This document shows, one piece after another, positions 21,602-32,510 of a stretch of 64,000 nucleotides of DNA. Position 1 is the first letter of the stretch. Every line of letters starts with the position of its first letter. The translations under genes were made by a program, and so were the position numbers. The DNA is from Rhineura floridana (taxonomy: Eukaryota; Chordata; Lepidosauria; Squamata; Rhineuridae), in NCBI RefSeq assembly GCF_030035675.1, contig NC_084481.1, positions 47,087,399-47,151,398 on the forward strand, written 5' to 3'. The notes under the pieces were generated by a model. The model did no database searches and had not been told where the DNA came from. It worked only from the letters and a program-made list of their open reading frames with translations.

Positions 21602-21850
21602 CTATTTACAAACAAGCTTTTCGTGTGTTGCTAGTGCTTTTCACTCCAAAACTTGGATGAAGTCAAGTTTCGAATGGTTGAGTTGCTGCTATAGTACAAA
21701 TGTGTATCATGTGAAATCTAATGCATAGACAAGTGTGTTGAAAATCCTTGGTAGGTTACACAGCACTGAGAGCCATCACAGAGAAAATAGCAGCCTCATA
21801 TTGAGTTCTTCCTTCCCATCATGTAGGAAACCTTACTCTGTGTTTGTGAC

Positions 21851-22233
21851 TAGGGATTCTCTCATTTTTCTAATCTTAAATTCTATTCTCCACATTTCTA
21901 CTTCTTTCAAAACAAAATTCCTCCTGAAAATTCATGAGCATTTTAGTGCGAATATATCCCGATATACACATTTTTGTATGCAATTTTGCCCAATATACAC
22001 ATTTTTGCAAAGCAATTTTCCTTAATACAATGCTTTTTGAAGGTAGTTTCACAAACATATGCTTTTAATGCGCACTGTACCCTAGTTAATGCATTTTTGT
22101 ACACATTACTGGTTTGGAGAACTGTGAATTTTGAAGGATGGCTGTGTTTTGGTTTGTGCATTGTTTCAGAAAGTGTGAATTAGGTAGGTTTACCTTTAAA
22201 TGTGAATGGAATTGAATTTATTCCTCATCCCTA
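21851..22233 (+). mobile_element. hAT-like non-autonomous element, family A
   Basis: Starts TAGGGATTCTC and ends CTCATCCCTA, so short terminal inverted repeats are visible. Internal landmarks are as in the other copies. Flanking octamers TTTGTGAC and GCTATAAC match poorly. Confidence 0.75.
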
Positions 22234-22235
22234 GC

Positions 22236-22480
22236 TATAACATCATCACAACGTGCTTTTCCTCACCTCCACACCATTGGCTAGCAGGGGGATGGAAATG
22301 ACCAACAGAACCTGTGTTGTGATATCATCACAACGTGCTTTTCTCCACTCCACACTATTGACTAGCAGGGGCATGAAAATGGTCAACAGACACTGTTATT
22401 TGTGACATTATCACCAAGTCCACTCCACATTATTGGTTGGCAGGGACATGGAAATGGCCAACATCATGACCTCAGGACCT
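22236..22480 (+). repeat. three-unit tandem repeat of about 83 bp
   Basis: Units contain ATCATCACAACGTGCTTTTC, CTCCACACCATTGGCTAGCA and GATGGAAATGACCAAC. The third is shorter and more diverged. Confidence 0.8.
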
Positions 22481-23539
22481 CACAGGGTAAGTTGTGTGAC
22501 TTGAGTCCCCTTCACTCCATGCCATGGAGATCACTCAAGATGCGATACTAATTTCATCACTTCTAATTACCACCATTCAGGTGTGATATGCCATAGCAAA
22601 TACTGCCACTTATCCACAGAAGATGGACCCAGCATCAGGACATAGTTCTGCAGCATATGAAGCAATAACAAAGAACAGCGTGCCTTTGAATACATGCAAT
22701 ACTACTACCAGTATTTTATCCACATATATAGTGGTTGTTTCAGATATGCGAAGTTGATATCCTACATTTCTAGCAATGGAGAAGATGTAGGTTCATTTTG
22801 CCATGGGGGACAGACTTTGGATGTTCAAAAAGGGAAACTCCAGTTGATGTTTCAGCCGCTTCCCCCTGCTTGTTTTAAACTTTCTCCACTGCTTCTCTGA
22901 GTCTGTAGTCAAAGCTTCCACGTCTGAGGGTGTGACTTCCAGAAGCTAGTGTTCTGCCACTTCTTCCTTTAAAAATTATATTGATGTCCTGCTGGTCCAC
23001 ATGGATGATCAACATCATTAGAGGACCAGACCTATTGTTCTCTGCACCAGAGAATTCCCTACATCTTCCCTGATTTTTTCAAACACCCCCTCCTCAAGAT
23101 CAACTTCTTAGATGCAGCCTTGTCATTTTCTAATTTCTGATTTTAGCTCAATGGTTGTGAGCACACTAGTTACACACAGCAAAGTGTTTCTATTGGCCAC
23201 ACCTGGAGGGGAAACAGGTTGATCTGACAATCAGTTGCGAAATCTCTTTGAAGCACTCAAGCTCATTCTACCAGGTTTTATAGTAAAAAAGGGGGAGTTG
23301 ACTAGCATCGTGTGCCCACTGGAACCAACAGAACAGTGAGTGTGTCTATATCCTATGCTTCTCTGAATGAACTAAACACCCAAGAAATAACTGAAAACAA
23401 CACACTGCATTTCAGATGTTCATTAATAGAGAAATTTGCAAAATTACAATAAAACAAGGGTGTAAATATAGGAACCTAATTAAAACTTCAGTTAAATCTA
23501 ACACAGGTAATGATTGTGAAACATTTTTCCAGGCTAAGG
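22481..23539. other. no gene recognised
   Basis: Short frames only. No repeat named. Confidence 0.5.
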
Positions 23540-23722
23540 GAAGGACCGCGGCTAAGCAGCAGAGCATCTGCTTTATATGCAGAAGAACCTGGTTAAATTC
23601 CCAGCATCTCCAAATAGGGCTGGGAATGTCCCCTGTCTGAAACCCTGGAGAATTGCTGCCACTCACTGCAGACTATACTGAGCCAGACAGTTCGACTCAG
23701 TGTAAGATAGCTTCCTATGTCC
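23540..23722 (+). mobile_element. tRNA-derived SINE, family S1
   Basis: Head with CAGCAGAGCATCTGC and GGTTAAATTCCC, body GGAGAATTGCTGCCACTCAC, end TAGCTTCCTATGTCC. Confidence 0.8.
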
Positions 23723-24789
23723 CTTTCTATATTGCCACACAGCCTGAGTTTACATTTGGCAAGGGTGAAGAATCTTTTTTTCCAAAAAACGTTAATTTCA
23801 ATTTGTGAGGAAAATACTGGTCTACATGGTTGGTTCACCCTTTCTTTGGATACTTGGCACTACAGCTGGGACTCCTGCTGTATCTCAAAGTACAGAGACG
23901 GGTGGATCTGTGGCAGATGGATTCCATCCCTAGCCCCTTGTTCAAGGCCTACTAGAGTGAGTAATGCTGCCTTATATTAACTAAGTACTTGACAAAGAAG
24001 GCAGAACTTTTTCATTTGGAGTAATAAGTGGACCCATCAAGCTCTTTCAGACATAGCTGTTCATCTTAAACACATCTGAACCTAGTTTCTGTCTTCTGTT
24101 CCTAGATTTAACAGCTACACTGACAGCAGTTGTACATTTCCTTAATCAGCCAGCTGTGTATTTAAGTAGATGCATATTTTTGCCTAGAGCATGTCATTTT
24201 TAACCAACATACCATATTTTCTGCAGAGACTTAGGAACCAAAATTCTGCAATGAATGAGAACTATGGTTTTATTTTTTTATTTTTTTATTTTAAAAAAAG
24301 CTTATTCTAGAGTGGTTTGCACTCTTTTTTATTGCTCCTATGGAAACAGACAGAAATATGCATGTAGCACTTTCTCCCATAGACCCTTTGGCAACTTTTG
24401 TTTCAAACTTTATGCTTTACATTTGAAACATTGCAGTTTAAAGACTTGTACCCCAATCGAACAGGAGAAAACTTGCATACAAAATGGTGCTGTGCATACA
24501 TTTTCCAGAACTGAAAAACCTAGTCCAGAGGCTGTGTCTTTATGTTTGTGGCCTTACTGTTAGATGCTGTCCAATATGGTCAGTCTTTTCTTTGGGGGAG
24601 GATAGTCAGAGAAAGACAGAATCCAGCCCTCTGCCCCCTCCCCCAGTTTCAAAAGGGGGATAAATTGTACAGGTACTTCCTTTTACTGAGATGAATGAAA
24701 TGAAACTGGGAAATGGGAAGAACTGAAGTGGTCAGCCTCTAAGAGATTCTCCTTTGAATGTTCTGAGGTGAAGCAGATGACAATTGGGG
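23723..24789. other. no gene recognised
   Basis: A 102-codon plus-strand frame at 24,255-24,563 starts in a poly-T tract and shows no domain. No repeat named. Confidence 0.5.
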
Positions 24790-25147
24790 AGAGGGCCTTC
24801 TTGTAGCACTCAGTCTGAAGAACTCTCACCTTGATATTATTTTCATAACGGTCGAAGACCTTGTTATTTTCTCAGGTATTTAAATCTTTTTAAACCATTG
24901 TGAGGCTGTTGTGTTTTTTTTTTTTTAAATCAATGTTTTTATCTGCTGTTTTTATATCTTTATGACCTTCTACACTGGGGTAAGGAATGTTAGAATTTTG
25001 TTAGTTTGATTTTTTTTGGGAAATTGTATTGTTTTTATTTGTATTTTGTATTTGTATTTTTATTTGTGTCTAAGCCGCCTTGGGGGCCTATTTGGCTGAA
25101 AGGTGGCCTAGAAATAAAATGTAATAATAATAATAATAATAATAAAA
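24790..25147 (+). mobile_element. L2-type LINE 3' end
   Basis: GGGCCTTCTTGTAGCACTCA leads into a T-rich UTR, TAAGCCGCCTTGGGGGCC, AAGGTGGCCTAGAAATAAAA and an AATA/ATA microsatellite. Confidence 0.75.
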
Positions 25148-25824
25148 ATCAGGGTGCTAACCTAAATGTATTGTAAAAATGAGAGGATTCAGAGTTCTTG
25201 CTCTGTTTCCTGTTTCCTTCTCTGTCATAGAAATATCTATAGTAGATATTCTTGTTTTTATTTGAGGAGCATAAAATTCCTAGAATGCAGTAACCTCCGG
25301 TCAAACATGCTAGCCTAGACTTTTATCTTTTCTTTTCTTTTGGCATCTGCATCAGGCTTATTGCAACTAGAGCATTATACCCGTATTCTCTCCCCACCCT
25401 TCTCCCTGTTAGAGTAGCAAGCAAAGCACAAGCAAGGCAATCCCTGCATCTCCATCTAATTGGAGATTGCAGAATGTTTTGCCTGTAACCTTTTGGGTCC
25501 CTAGAGGAATGAGGTAGGTGCAACTGTGCTTCGTGTCTTTCCCCTATACAAAGCAGTTTATCTATGGACTAATGGAAATGCAAACCTCAGCGCTTCAGTA
25601 AAAAGAGGGGTAAAATGTACATATCTGAGTGTTTGCTTTCATTGGAACGCCAGGGAATTGTGCAGAATATATTCCTTACAGTAAGAGCTTTCCCACTGTT
25701 ACTTCAAATATTGCTTGGCTAGACTGCCAGGGGGGAAAATAGCATAATTGTTCTTCTGGAGTTAGAGCGATGCAACATATTATATTGTGTATCAGAACAC
25801 CCAATAATAAATAGTCCCTAGTAC
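25148..25824. other. no gene recognised
   Basis: Nothing recognisable. Confidence 0.5.
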
Positions 25825-25940
25825 CAGAGCCTGGAAAAGTTACTTTTTTGAACTACAACTCCCATCAGCCCCAGCCAGCACGGCCACTGGATTGGGCTGA
25901 TGGGAGTTGTAGTTCAAAAAAAAAACTTTTCCAAGCCCTG
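25825..25940. mobile_element. 116-bp foldback element, family B
   Basis: CAGAGCCTGGAAAAGTTAC to CCAAGCCCTG, with the paired arms complete. Flanks GTCCCTAGTAC and GTCCCTAC suggest a target duplication altered by a 3-bp difference. Confidence 0.85.
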
Positions 25941-26252
25941 GTCCCTACCATAGTTTAAAGCCTCTCCTTCACTCTTAGACATGTATTTAAATGGTAGGAA
26001 TAATCCACACCTTTATTATTCCTAGCTCCTCTTTAGTGAGCACAGGAGTAACTATGCTATATTAATTATTGATCTTCTCTTCTAAAATGAAGAGTTTTTG
26101 AAGCAGCATCATCACAACAATGAGCTTTTGGTTTGCTTCCACAAATTTATAGCACACTCTGCTTTTGATCCATAGAATGTTATACATAGAGCAAACACCA
26201 GTGTCTAAATCTTAATCTGAATAATAGCATCCTCAGACATCAGCTTTTGTCG
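25941..26252. other. no gene recognised
   Basis: Nothing recognisable. Confidence 0.5.
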
Positions 26253-26351
26253 ACCTGGTGCTCTCCAAATGTTTTGGACTACAACTCCCATCAGCCCCAG
26301 CCAGAACTGCTGATGGGAGTTGTCATCCAAAACATCTAGAAGGCACCAGGT
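26253..26351. repeat. foldback repeat family C
   Basis: Arms CCTGGTGCTCTCCAAATGTT and, reversed, CCTGGTGCCTTCTAGATGTT, with ACTACAACTCCCATCAG and CTGATGGGAGTTGTC inside. Confidence 0.75.
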
Positions 26352-26950
26352 TGGCAATGGCTGCCATACATTTTTCACCCACCACACTGCAAGTGTTACA
26401 TATGGATATTTATTTCTTTTTGCCTTCCTTAAAGTAAATTATCTGTTCATATTACCCCAGCCAAATGTACCCCACAGCTGCTTTTCATTTATGCCGCAAA
26501 TGGAGCTGTTACCTTTAATGGCCTATTATTCCCCTTCACACAGTGCACCCTCACCAAAGCATGTGTGAAACTCCCCTAGATTCCCATTCTACAAACAGAA
26601 ACAGAATGAGTATGACTTGCCCAAGGCTAGCCGTGAAGACATGACTGGCCTGAGACTTGCTCCCAGATCATCCATGTCTAGAGATGTGTCAATCTCTCCA
26701 CTCCACCCCCCCCCGAGCAAGGTCATCTCATCTAACCACTATTTTGTTTCCTCAAAATCCTTAGAATTTTCCAAGTGGCAGCCTACAAACTAATCTCAGA
26801 CGCTTGTGTGTAAGGTGAAATGTGGTGGCAAGACTTGTCTCGGATGGTCCTATAACTGTGCCCATTGAACTGGGAGAGGCCTCATCAGCCATAGATTTCC
26901 AGTGGGCATCCAGTGATAGTGTGGGACCAATTTGACTAACAACCTATATT
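26352..26950. other. no gene recognised
   Basis: GACTTGCCCAAGGCTAG near 26,615 recalls a MIR-like SINE body but is too short to call. Confidence 0.4.
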
Positions 26951-27227
26951 AATTCACTAATAGGCAAAAAACCTTGCGGTACATACCTGTAGCCCACAGC
27001 TATTCTATCAAACTTTTAAAAGCAGGGAAATTGGGCAGCTGTAGTGAATGCACCAGGGGAGCAGGAGACCTGAACTCCTCTCTGAGATGTTGGACTGCCC
27101 TACATATTGGTCAAAATGCAAACACCATTTGGGTTGGTTTTTCACAGTCCAATCCACTTCCTGTGTAGCTTGGAAGAATTTGGTAAAATGTGCCTCTGAG
27201 CATATGGTGAGTGGTGGCAACACTTGC
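26951..27227 (-). repeat. inverted repeat, arm 1
   Basis: 277 bp that match 28,015-28,297 in reverse at roughly 95 percent, from AATTCACTAATAGGC to GAGTGGTGGCAACAC. Matching short open frames in the two arms have no domain. Confidence 0.9.
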
Positions 27228-28014
27228 CATCTCCAAAGATAGAGAATTATATTTTTGTATGTTTGCTGGTGTTCTTCTTTCTTTGCTTCTTTCCTGTTAT
27301 TAATGTTTCTACAGAGAATCTACACTAGAAAATTTTATTTCCCTCATTATTCATCCCAGAAATCTGTGTCAAATTTATTTTTATTAATTTCAAAGCCTTT
27401 TTATTGGTCAGTGTCATATGATGGTGAAGACAGCCTTTTGTGTTTCATATTGGAGGTTATGTTCTATTTCTATTTTGGGTGCATTAACAATGGAATTTGG
27501 ACCTGCAGTTTGATGAAAAATCAGACTGATTCCAATATGTTGCTACTTCAGCAATGACTCTAGCTGTTGGAAAAAAGAGGATGCATATTTTCAGCTTGCT
27601 ATGTTTAAACCACTTCATTTAAGGCAAGGTGGGCACAGTCAATTAAAAACATAGAGCATACCTAGCATTTTCCTAGAATATATGTCACCTCCCACTGTTT
27701 TATCTTGTGCAAATTGAGACACTCCTGAGGTCCACTGGAGACTATTCTGCAGAAGTCAGTGCCATTATTCCACAATTATGTTTGGAGTTTTTTTAGTGTA
27801 AATTTTGCAAAGAGTTGCTGTACTTCACATATTCACAGAAACAGAAACAAAAGAAAATGATTTCCTATAGGAAACGTCTCTAAAATTGCAAAGGAAATCA
27901 GACATATTCAAAGTGACCATCTGAACTATATCAACTGTCTTAATAATGTTGCTTCCTCCCTGCTAAAACAAAATCAGCACAGCACATGTCTTCTTTCTAT
28001 TATTTGGGCTCATT
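27228..28014. other. 787-bp spacer between inverted arms
   Basis: No gene or known repeat recognised. A 100-codon plus-strand frame at 27,255-27,557 shows no domain. Confidence 0.5.
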
Positions 28015-28297
28015 GCAGGTGTTGCCACCACTCACCATATGCTCAGAGGCACATTTTACCAAATTCTTCCAAGCTACACAGGAAGTGGATTGGACTGTGA
28101 AAGACCAACCCAAATGGTGTTTGCATTTTGACCAATTTGTAGGGCAGTCCAATATCTCAGAGAGGAGTTCAGGTCTCCTGCTCCCCTGGTGCATTCACTA
28201 TAGCTGCCCAATTTCCCTGCTTTTTAAAGTTTGATAGAATAGCTGTGGGCTATAGGTATGTTCTTAAACTGCAAGGTTTTTTGCCTATTAGTGAATT
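28015..28297 (+). repeat. inverted repeat, arm 2
   Basis: Reverse counterpart of arm 1. It runs directly into AATTTCCCTGCTTTTTAA, a phrase also present inside the arm at about 28,208. Confidence 0.9.
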
Positions 28298-28339
28298 TCC
28301 CTGCTTTTTAATCCGGGAGGTAAGAAATGGGATCCTGTC

Positions 28340-29110
28340 CAAGTTTGCTGAGAATGGATGGATCATTTGCATGCTTATTGAGTTCAATGGGATTTACTCC
28401 CCTGCAATCATGCTTAGGATAGGTAAAACTGACCACAGAGGATGGGGGAGGAGGAGGAGGAGGGAGGGGAGGAAATGCAGAGGGGTGGACTGGGAGGGAA
28501 GCAGGCAGGATGGGGAGGGGAGGAGAAGGACAGGCTTGATCATTTGCACGTTTATTAAATTCAGTGCGATTTACTCCCGTTCAATCATGCTTAGGATAGG
28601 TAAAACTGACCGGGGGGGGAAGGAGGGAGGGCTTGAGTGGGCAGGGGAGGAGGAAGGGAGAGGAGGGAGGAAGGAAGAGGAGAGGAGAGGGGAAAAACAG
28701 GTCTGATCATTTGCATGCTTATTTTCAATTTTACTCCTATGCAATCTTGGTTAGGATAGGAAACACTGACCATGGGGGAGGAGGAGTGGGAAGGAGCGTA
28801 TTGGAGGGGGGCAAAGGAAGGTGGAGGGGAGGGCAGATTTGATCATTTGCATGCTTATAGAGTTCAATGGTATTTACTTCCGTGCAATCATGTTTAAGAT
28901 AGGTAAAACTGACCATGGGGAGGAGGAAGGGGAGGAGGGGGAAGGGGAAGGAGAAAGAGGGGATTGGAAGGGGATGGGGAGTGAGGGGCAAAGGAAGGGG
29001 GAGGGGAGGGGCAAGAGGAGGGGATAGGAGGAAGGAGAAGGGAGGGTGGATTTGATCATTTGCATATTTTTTGAGTTCAGTGGGATCTATTTCTATGCAA
29101 TCATGTTTGA
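28340..29110 (+). repeat. purine-rich minisatellite, five units
   Basis: GATCATTTGCATGCTTATTG-like blocks recur at about 28,362, 28,538, 28,706, 28,840 and 29,055. Each is followed by TCAATGGGATTTACTCC and TTAGGATAGGTAAAACTGAC, and then by a GGA/GGAA-rich run of variable length. Unit spacing varies from about 134 to 215 bp through the purine runs. Confidence 0.9.
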
Positions 29111-29111
29111 A

Positions 29112-29317
29112 AATGAAAATGGACTGCCTTCAAGTCAATCCCCACCTATTGCGACCCTTTGAATAGGGTTTTCATGGTAAACGGTATTCAGAGGTGATTT
29201 CACCATTGTCTTCCTCTGAGGCTAAGAGGCAGTGACTGGCCCAAGGTCACCCAGTCAGCTTCATGGCTGTGTGGGGATTCGAACCCTGGTCTCCCAGGTC
29301 ATAGTCCAACACTGACC
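29112..29317 (-). mobile_element. tRNA-derived SINE with RTE/BovB-like tail, family S2
   Basis: Plus-strand GGACTGCCTTCAAGTCAATC near the left is the reversed RTE-like tail. GGCCCAAGGTCACCCAGTCA and TTCGAACCCTGGTCTCCCAG are the reversed body and B box. The first bases of the head are missing at the right. It resembles Sauria-type SINEs. Confidence 0.85.
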
Positions 29318-29516
29318 CAGGGAAGGGGCAGGGAGTGGGAGGGGAGGAGATTGGGTGGGTGGGCGCTGGGCAGAAGGGATTCCCTTTTCCTTTCCAAAAG
29401 GAAAACATTGTAAACAGAATCATTCTTTTTCAGCCTTTCCCCCACCTTTTTATTCTACAGCAGGCACATGTAGCCTCCCACCCAAATTTAAACCAAAGCT
29501 GTCCCTGGCCACATCC

Positions 29517-29776
29517 ACACCAGGCCTTTATTTCACTTTGGACAGTCATGGATTCTCTCAAAGAATCCTGGGAAGTGTAGTTAGTGAAGGGTGCTGAGAG
29601 TTGCTAGGAGACGCCCTGTTCCCCTCACAGACCTTCAATCAGAGTGGCTGACTGTTAACCATTCTCTCAGGGGAATAGGAGTCTCTTAGCACCCTTCACA
29701 AACTACACTTCCCAGGATTCTTTGAGGAAAGCCATGACTGTCTCACATGAAATCAAAGTCTGGTGTGGGTATGGCC
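29517..29776. mobile_element. foldback DNA transposon, family E
   Basis: Ends GGCCACATCCACACCAG and, reversed, GGCCATACCCACACCAG. Inner paired blocks GTCATGGATTCTCTCAAAGA and AACTACACTTCCCAGGATTC. The sequence to its right (to about 30,304) is shared with the copy at 46.4-47.0 kb. Confidence 0.8.
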
Positions 29777-30304
29777 CCCTGATTAGCCAAGCCCAGCAGC
29801 TGGGAGGCTTTTAGAACTCTGACAGTTGGTTCTTACTGAGCATGCTCCGCGCTATCATTGGGTCCCAGCCAAAATTTATTAAATTAATTAAACATCAGCC
29901 AGGCATTTTTTAAACTTTTCAACTGCAGCAGATGAAGGTCAGAATATGGGGCAACGGCAGTATTAGGATTACAGGTACTCTGTGAACATGGCTGATTTTT
30001 AATGCATTTCAACAGATTATAACTCTCAGAGAAAAAAGTCCAAAAGGGCTCTGAGGTTTTTCTCTCTCTTTGTACACTTTGAACTGTCTATTCTCTCTGA
30101 CTGTTTTGTATATCACCATGAAAATTGACAGGGTTGTTAAGCAAGCGTTTCTGAGTTCAGGACTATAAGTTATGTAAAGTTTTGTTTTGAAATGAGCTTA
30201 TGGGAAGCATCAGAATGGCATGGGGGGTATTTTCAATTTAACATTGCGGAATGTGAAAAATCCCTGCTGGCTATAGCATACAGCCACTCTCATGGCTGTA
30301 TAAT
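29777..30304 (+). repeat. dispersed repeat F, copy 1
   Basis: It matches 46,448-46,982 in reverse over more than 500 bp, for example ATTAGCCAAGCCCAGCAGCT, TACAGGTACTCTGTGAACAT and TTTTCAATTTAACATTG. It ends in a 7-bp hairpin stem ACAGCCA/TGGCTGT. Confidence 0.8.
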
Positions 30305-30474
30305 ACGTGCTGTGAATCCCAGAAAGTACAGTAATGTGTGGTATTTTCTTGGAACAGTTTTCTAATGCTATTTAAAGTAACTCAGTTCCCTCAAAATTCC
30401 TTAGATGCCTTTTCTGAGCAGCAACCACCAAATTTACTTTTAAATGAAATGGTGGCAGCTCTGTTCATGGGCCG

Positions 30475-31225
30475 CTTCAGATCAGAGCTTGGAAAATTAC
30501 TTTAAAAAAGTAATTAATTACAGTTACATGGCCCCCAAAAAGTAGTAATTACTGTTACAATTACAATGGTTCTGAAATTAACTGATTACTTTACTTTTAC
30601 TCAAAAGTAATTGCTACAATTACATTTTAGTTACTTTTTTAAAAAAAAATTGCCTACAAGGTGCTGGCCTTGGCTGCTGCACATCTAAGTTTTAAAACAT
30701 TAAAAATAAGCGCACACACACACAGGGTAGTAGAATATTTGTTTTTATCCATAAGATTAACAGAATGGCACAACAGAATCTCACATCCCCTCACCCCACC
30801 CCCAGCAATGATGATACCCCAACACACATATTTTTTGTATATATATATTGCCTCCAGCTCTTTTCTCCTTCCACTCCTGTCAATTTTTGAACAGTTGTTT
30901 TCTCCACCCCGTCTCGCTCTCCACCTCCTCCCTTGTCGCTTAAGCACCCACAGAGCATGAAGGAAGAACAACGCTGCACAGAAGCCCAATTTGAAGCACA
31001 TGATTTTAATTCACAAATCAGAGGAGCAGAAGACTTCCCTTGCTCCCCCCCAAGTAATGCGCAAAAGTAATGCTGGAAACATTACAATTACTCCTCAAAA
31101 GTAATGAAGTTACTACTCGTTCTATTACCAGCAAAATGTAATGAACTCACTCGTTACTCAAAAAAGTAATAAATTACAAGTAATTCGTTACTTGTAACTA
31201 GTTACTTCCAAGCTCTGCTTCAGAT
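30475..31225. mobile_element. 735-bp hAT element with 8-bp target duplication
   Basis: The element spans 30,483-31,217, from CAGAGCTTGGAAAATTAC to GTTACTTCCAAGCTCTG, and is flanked by perfect CTTCAGAT octamers (30,475-30,482 and 31,218-31,225). CAG/CTG termini and an 8-bp duplication are hAT hallmarks. The subterminal regions are dense in AAGTAATTA-like and TTACT-like motifs on both sides. No transposase is encoded, so it is non-autonomous. Its ends match the 116-bp family B palindromes. Confidence 0.92.
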
Positions 31226-31280
31226 GACCTATTTATTAAGTATTTAGCCTGATTTGCTTGCACAAAGCTTATGTGAAGGT

Positions 31281-31341
31281 TATTTACTTATTTATTTATT
31301 ATTTGATTTATATCCCACTCTTCCTCCTGGCAGGAGCCCAG
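31281..31341 (-). repeat. L2-type 3' tail
   Basis: TTATTTATTATTTGATTTAT, ATCCCACTCTTCCTCC and CAGGAGCCCAG on the plus strand. Same tail as at 3,001. Confidence 0.7.
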
Positions 31342-31374
31342 ACTTAGACTACATCATGTCTTATAATGGAAGGA

Positions 31375-31791
31375 AGTCTGAAATTTGGTTCTCTTGTTTT
31401 TTCATTTTTTCATTCTAAAATTCAGTTCTTCACATTTCTGCAGCAATTTACTTAAAAAAAACCCTCATGAAAATTCTTCAGCATTTCAGTGTGAATTTCT
31501 CCAAATAAACTCATTTTTGCATACAGGTTTGACTAATGTACACATTTTGCAAGCCATTTATCCTAATATAATGCATTTTTATGTTATTTTCACTAATATA
31601 TTCATTTTATGCACATTTTCCTCTAACATATGCATTTTTGTATGCATTGTTTGGTTGGAGAATTGCACCACAAAATTCTATGTGCACATTTTGAAGGAAG
31701 GCTGTGTTTCGGTTCTCATATTGTTTCAGAAAGTGCACATTTGGTGTTTGCCTTTCAATACCAACTGAATCAAATTTCTTCCCCATTTCTA
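31375..31791 (+). mobile_element. hAT-like non-autonomous element, family A
   Basis: Body from TTTGGTTCTCTTG to CCCCATTTCTA with all family landmarks. The left terminus is diverged. Confidence 0.75.
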
Positions 31792-32019
31792 GCCTTTTTT
31801 GAGCATTTATTATGATTTGTTGTAGGGCAGTTATATGACAATGAACATTCATCCTGATTTGCTTGCAGAGTGTTTTCATGTCTTCCTGTTATTCATTTGT
31901 TCAACCCATGCTTTTCAATGCATTTCCCCATCACTTTCCAAACAGCAAAAAGTCTATTTTTTAAAATGTGGGAGACAGAGCCCTTTAATCCACTTTAAAT
32001 AAGCAAGCCCAAAGTTTTG

Positions 32020-32510
32020 ATATATTTATTTTATTTATTTATAGAAATATTTGTATACCGCTATTTGGATAAAAATATCAAAGCAGTTTACAACATGTTT
32101 AAAACAGCAACAACAACCATAGAATAAAAAACATTAATAGAATAAAAACATAGTTCAATTGTTGCGGGGAAAAAAGCATCTTCTTAATTGCCTGCATAAG
32201 CCTGGCAGAAAGGTTTTCAGCAGGCACTTAAAAGTTAAAACAGAAAGCGCCTGCTGATCTCTGTTGGCAGAGCATTCCAGAGAACCGGGCCGATGACACT
32301 GAAGGCTCAATTTTGTGTCAATGTTAAATGAGCCGCGCCAATTCAGGGGACAACTAAAGCTGCTCCTGGAGATGATCTCAGTGATCAAGCTGGGATATAA
32401 GGGTTTAGGCGGTCCCTAAGGTACCCTGGACCTAAGTTGTTCAAGGCTTTGTAAATTAGTACAAGGACTTTGAACCTGGTTCGGTAGCAGATGGGTAGCT
32501 AGTGCAGATG
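32020..32510 (-). mobile_element. L2-type LINE 3' part
   Basis: Tail at the left (TTTATTTATAGAAATATTTG and TATACCGCTATTTGG on the plus strand). Further right, TGGCAGAGCATTCCAGAGAA and CCTAAGGTACCCTGGACC are reversed counterparts of the L2 ORF2 C-terminus. Confidence 0.8.

Noticed and set aside
27008-28234. Two matching 71- to 82-codon frames in the inverted arms
   Set aside because: They match because the DNA arms match. There is no domain, and a stop pattern typical of non-coding DNA surrounds them.
28245-28706. 153-codon Gly/Arg/Glu-rich frame
   Set aside because: It translates the purine-rich minisatellite and has no support as a protein.
28340-29110. CRISPR-like array of repeats and spacers
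   Set aside because: Units are long and diverged, spacers are low-complexity purine runs of uneven length, and the genome is vertebrate.
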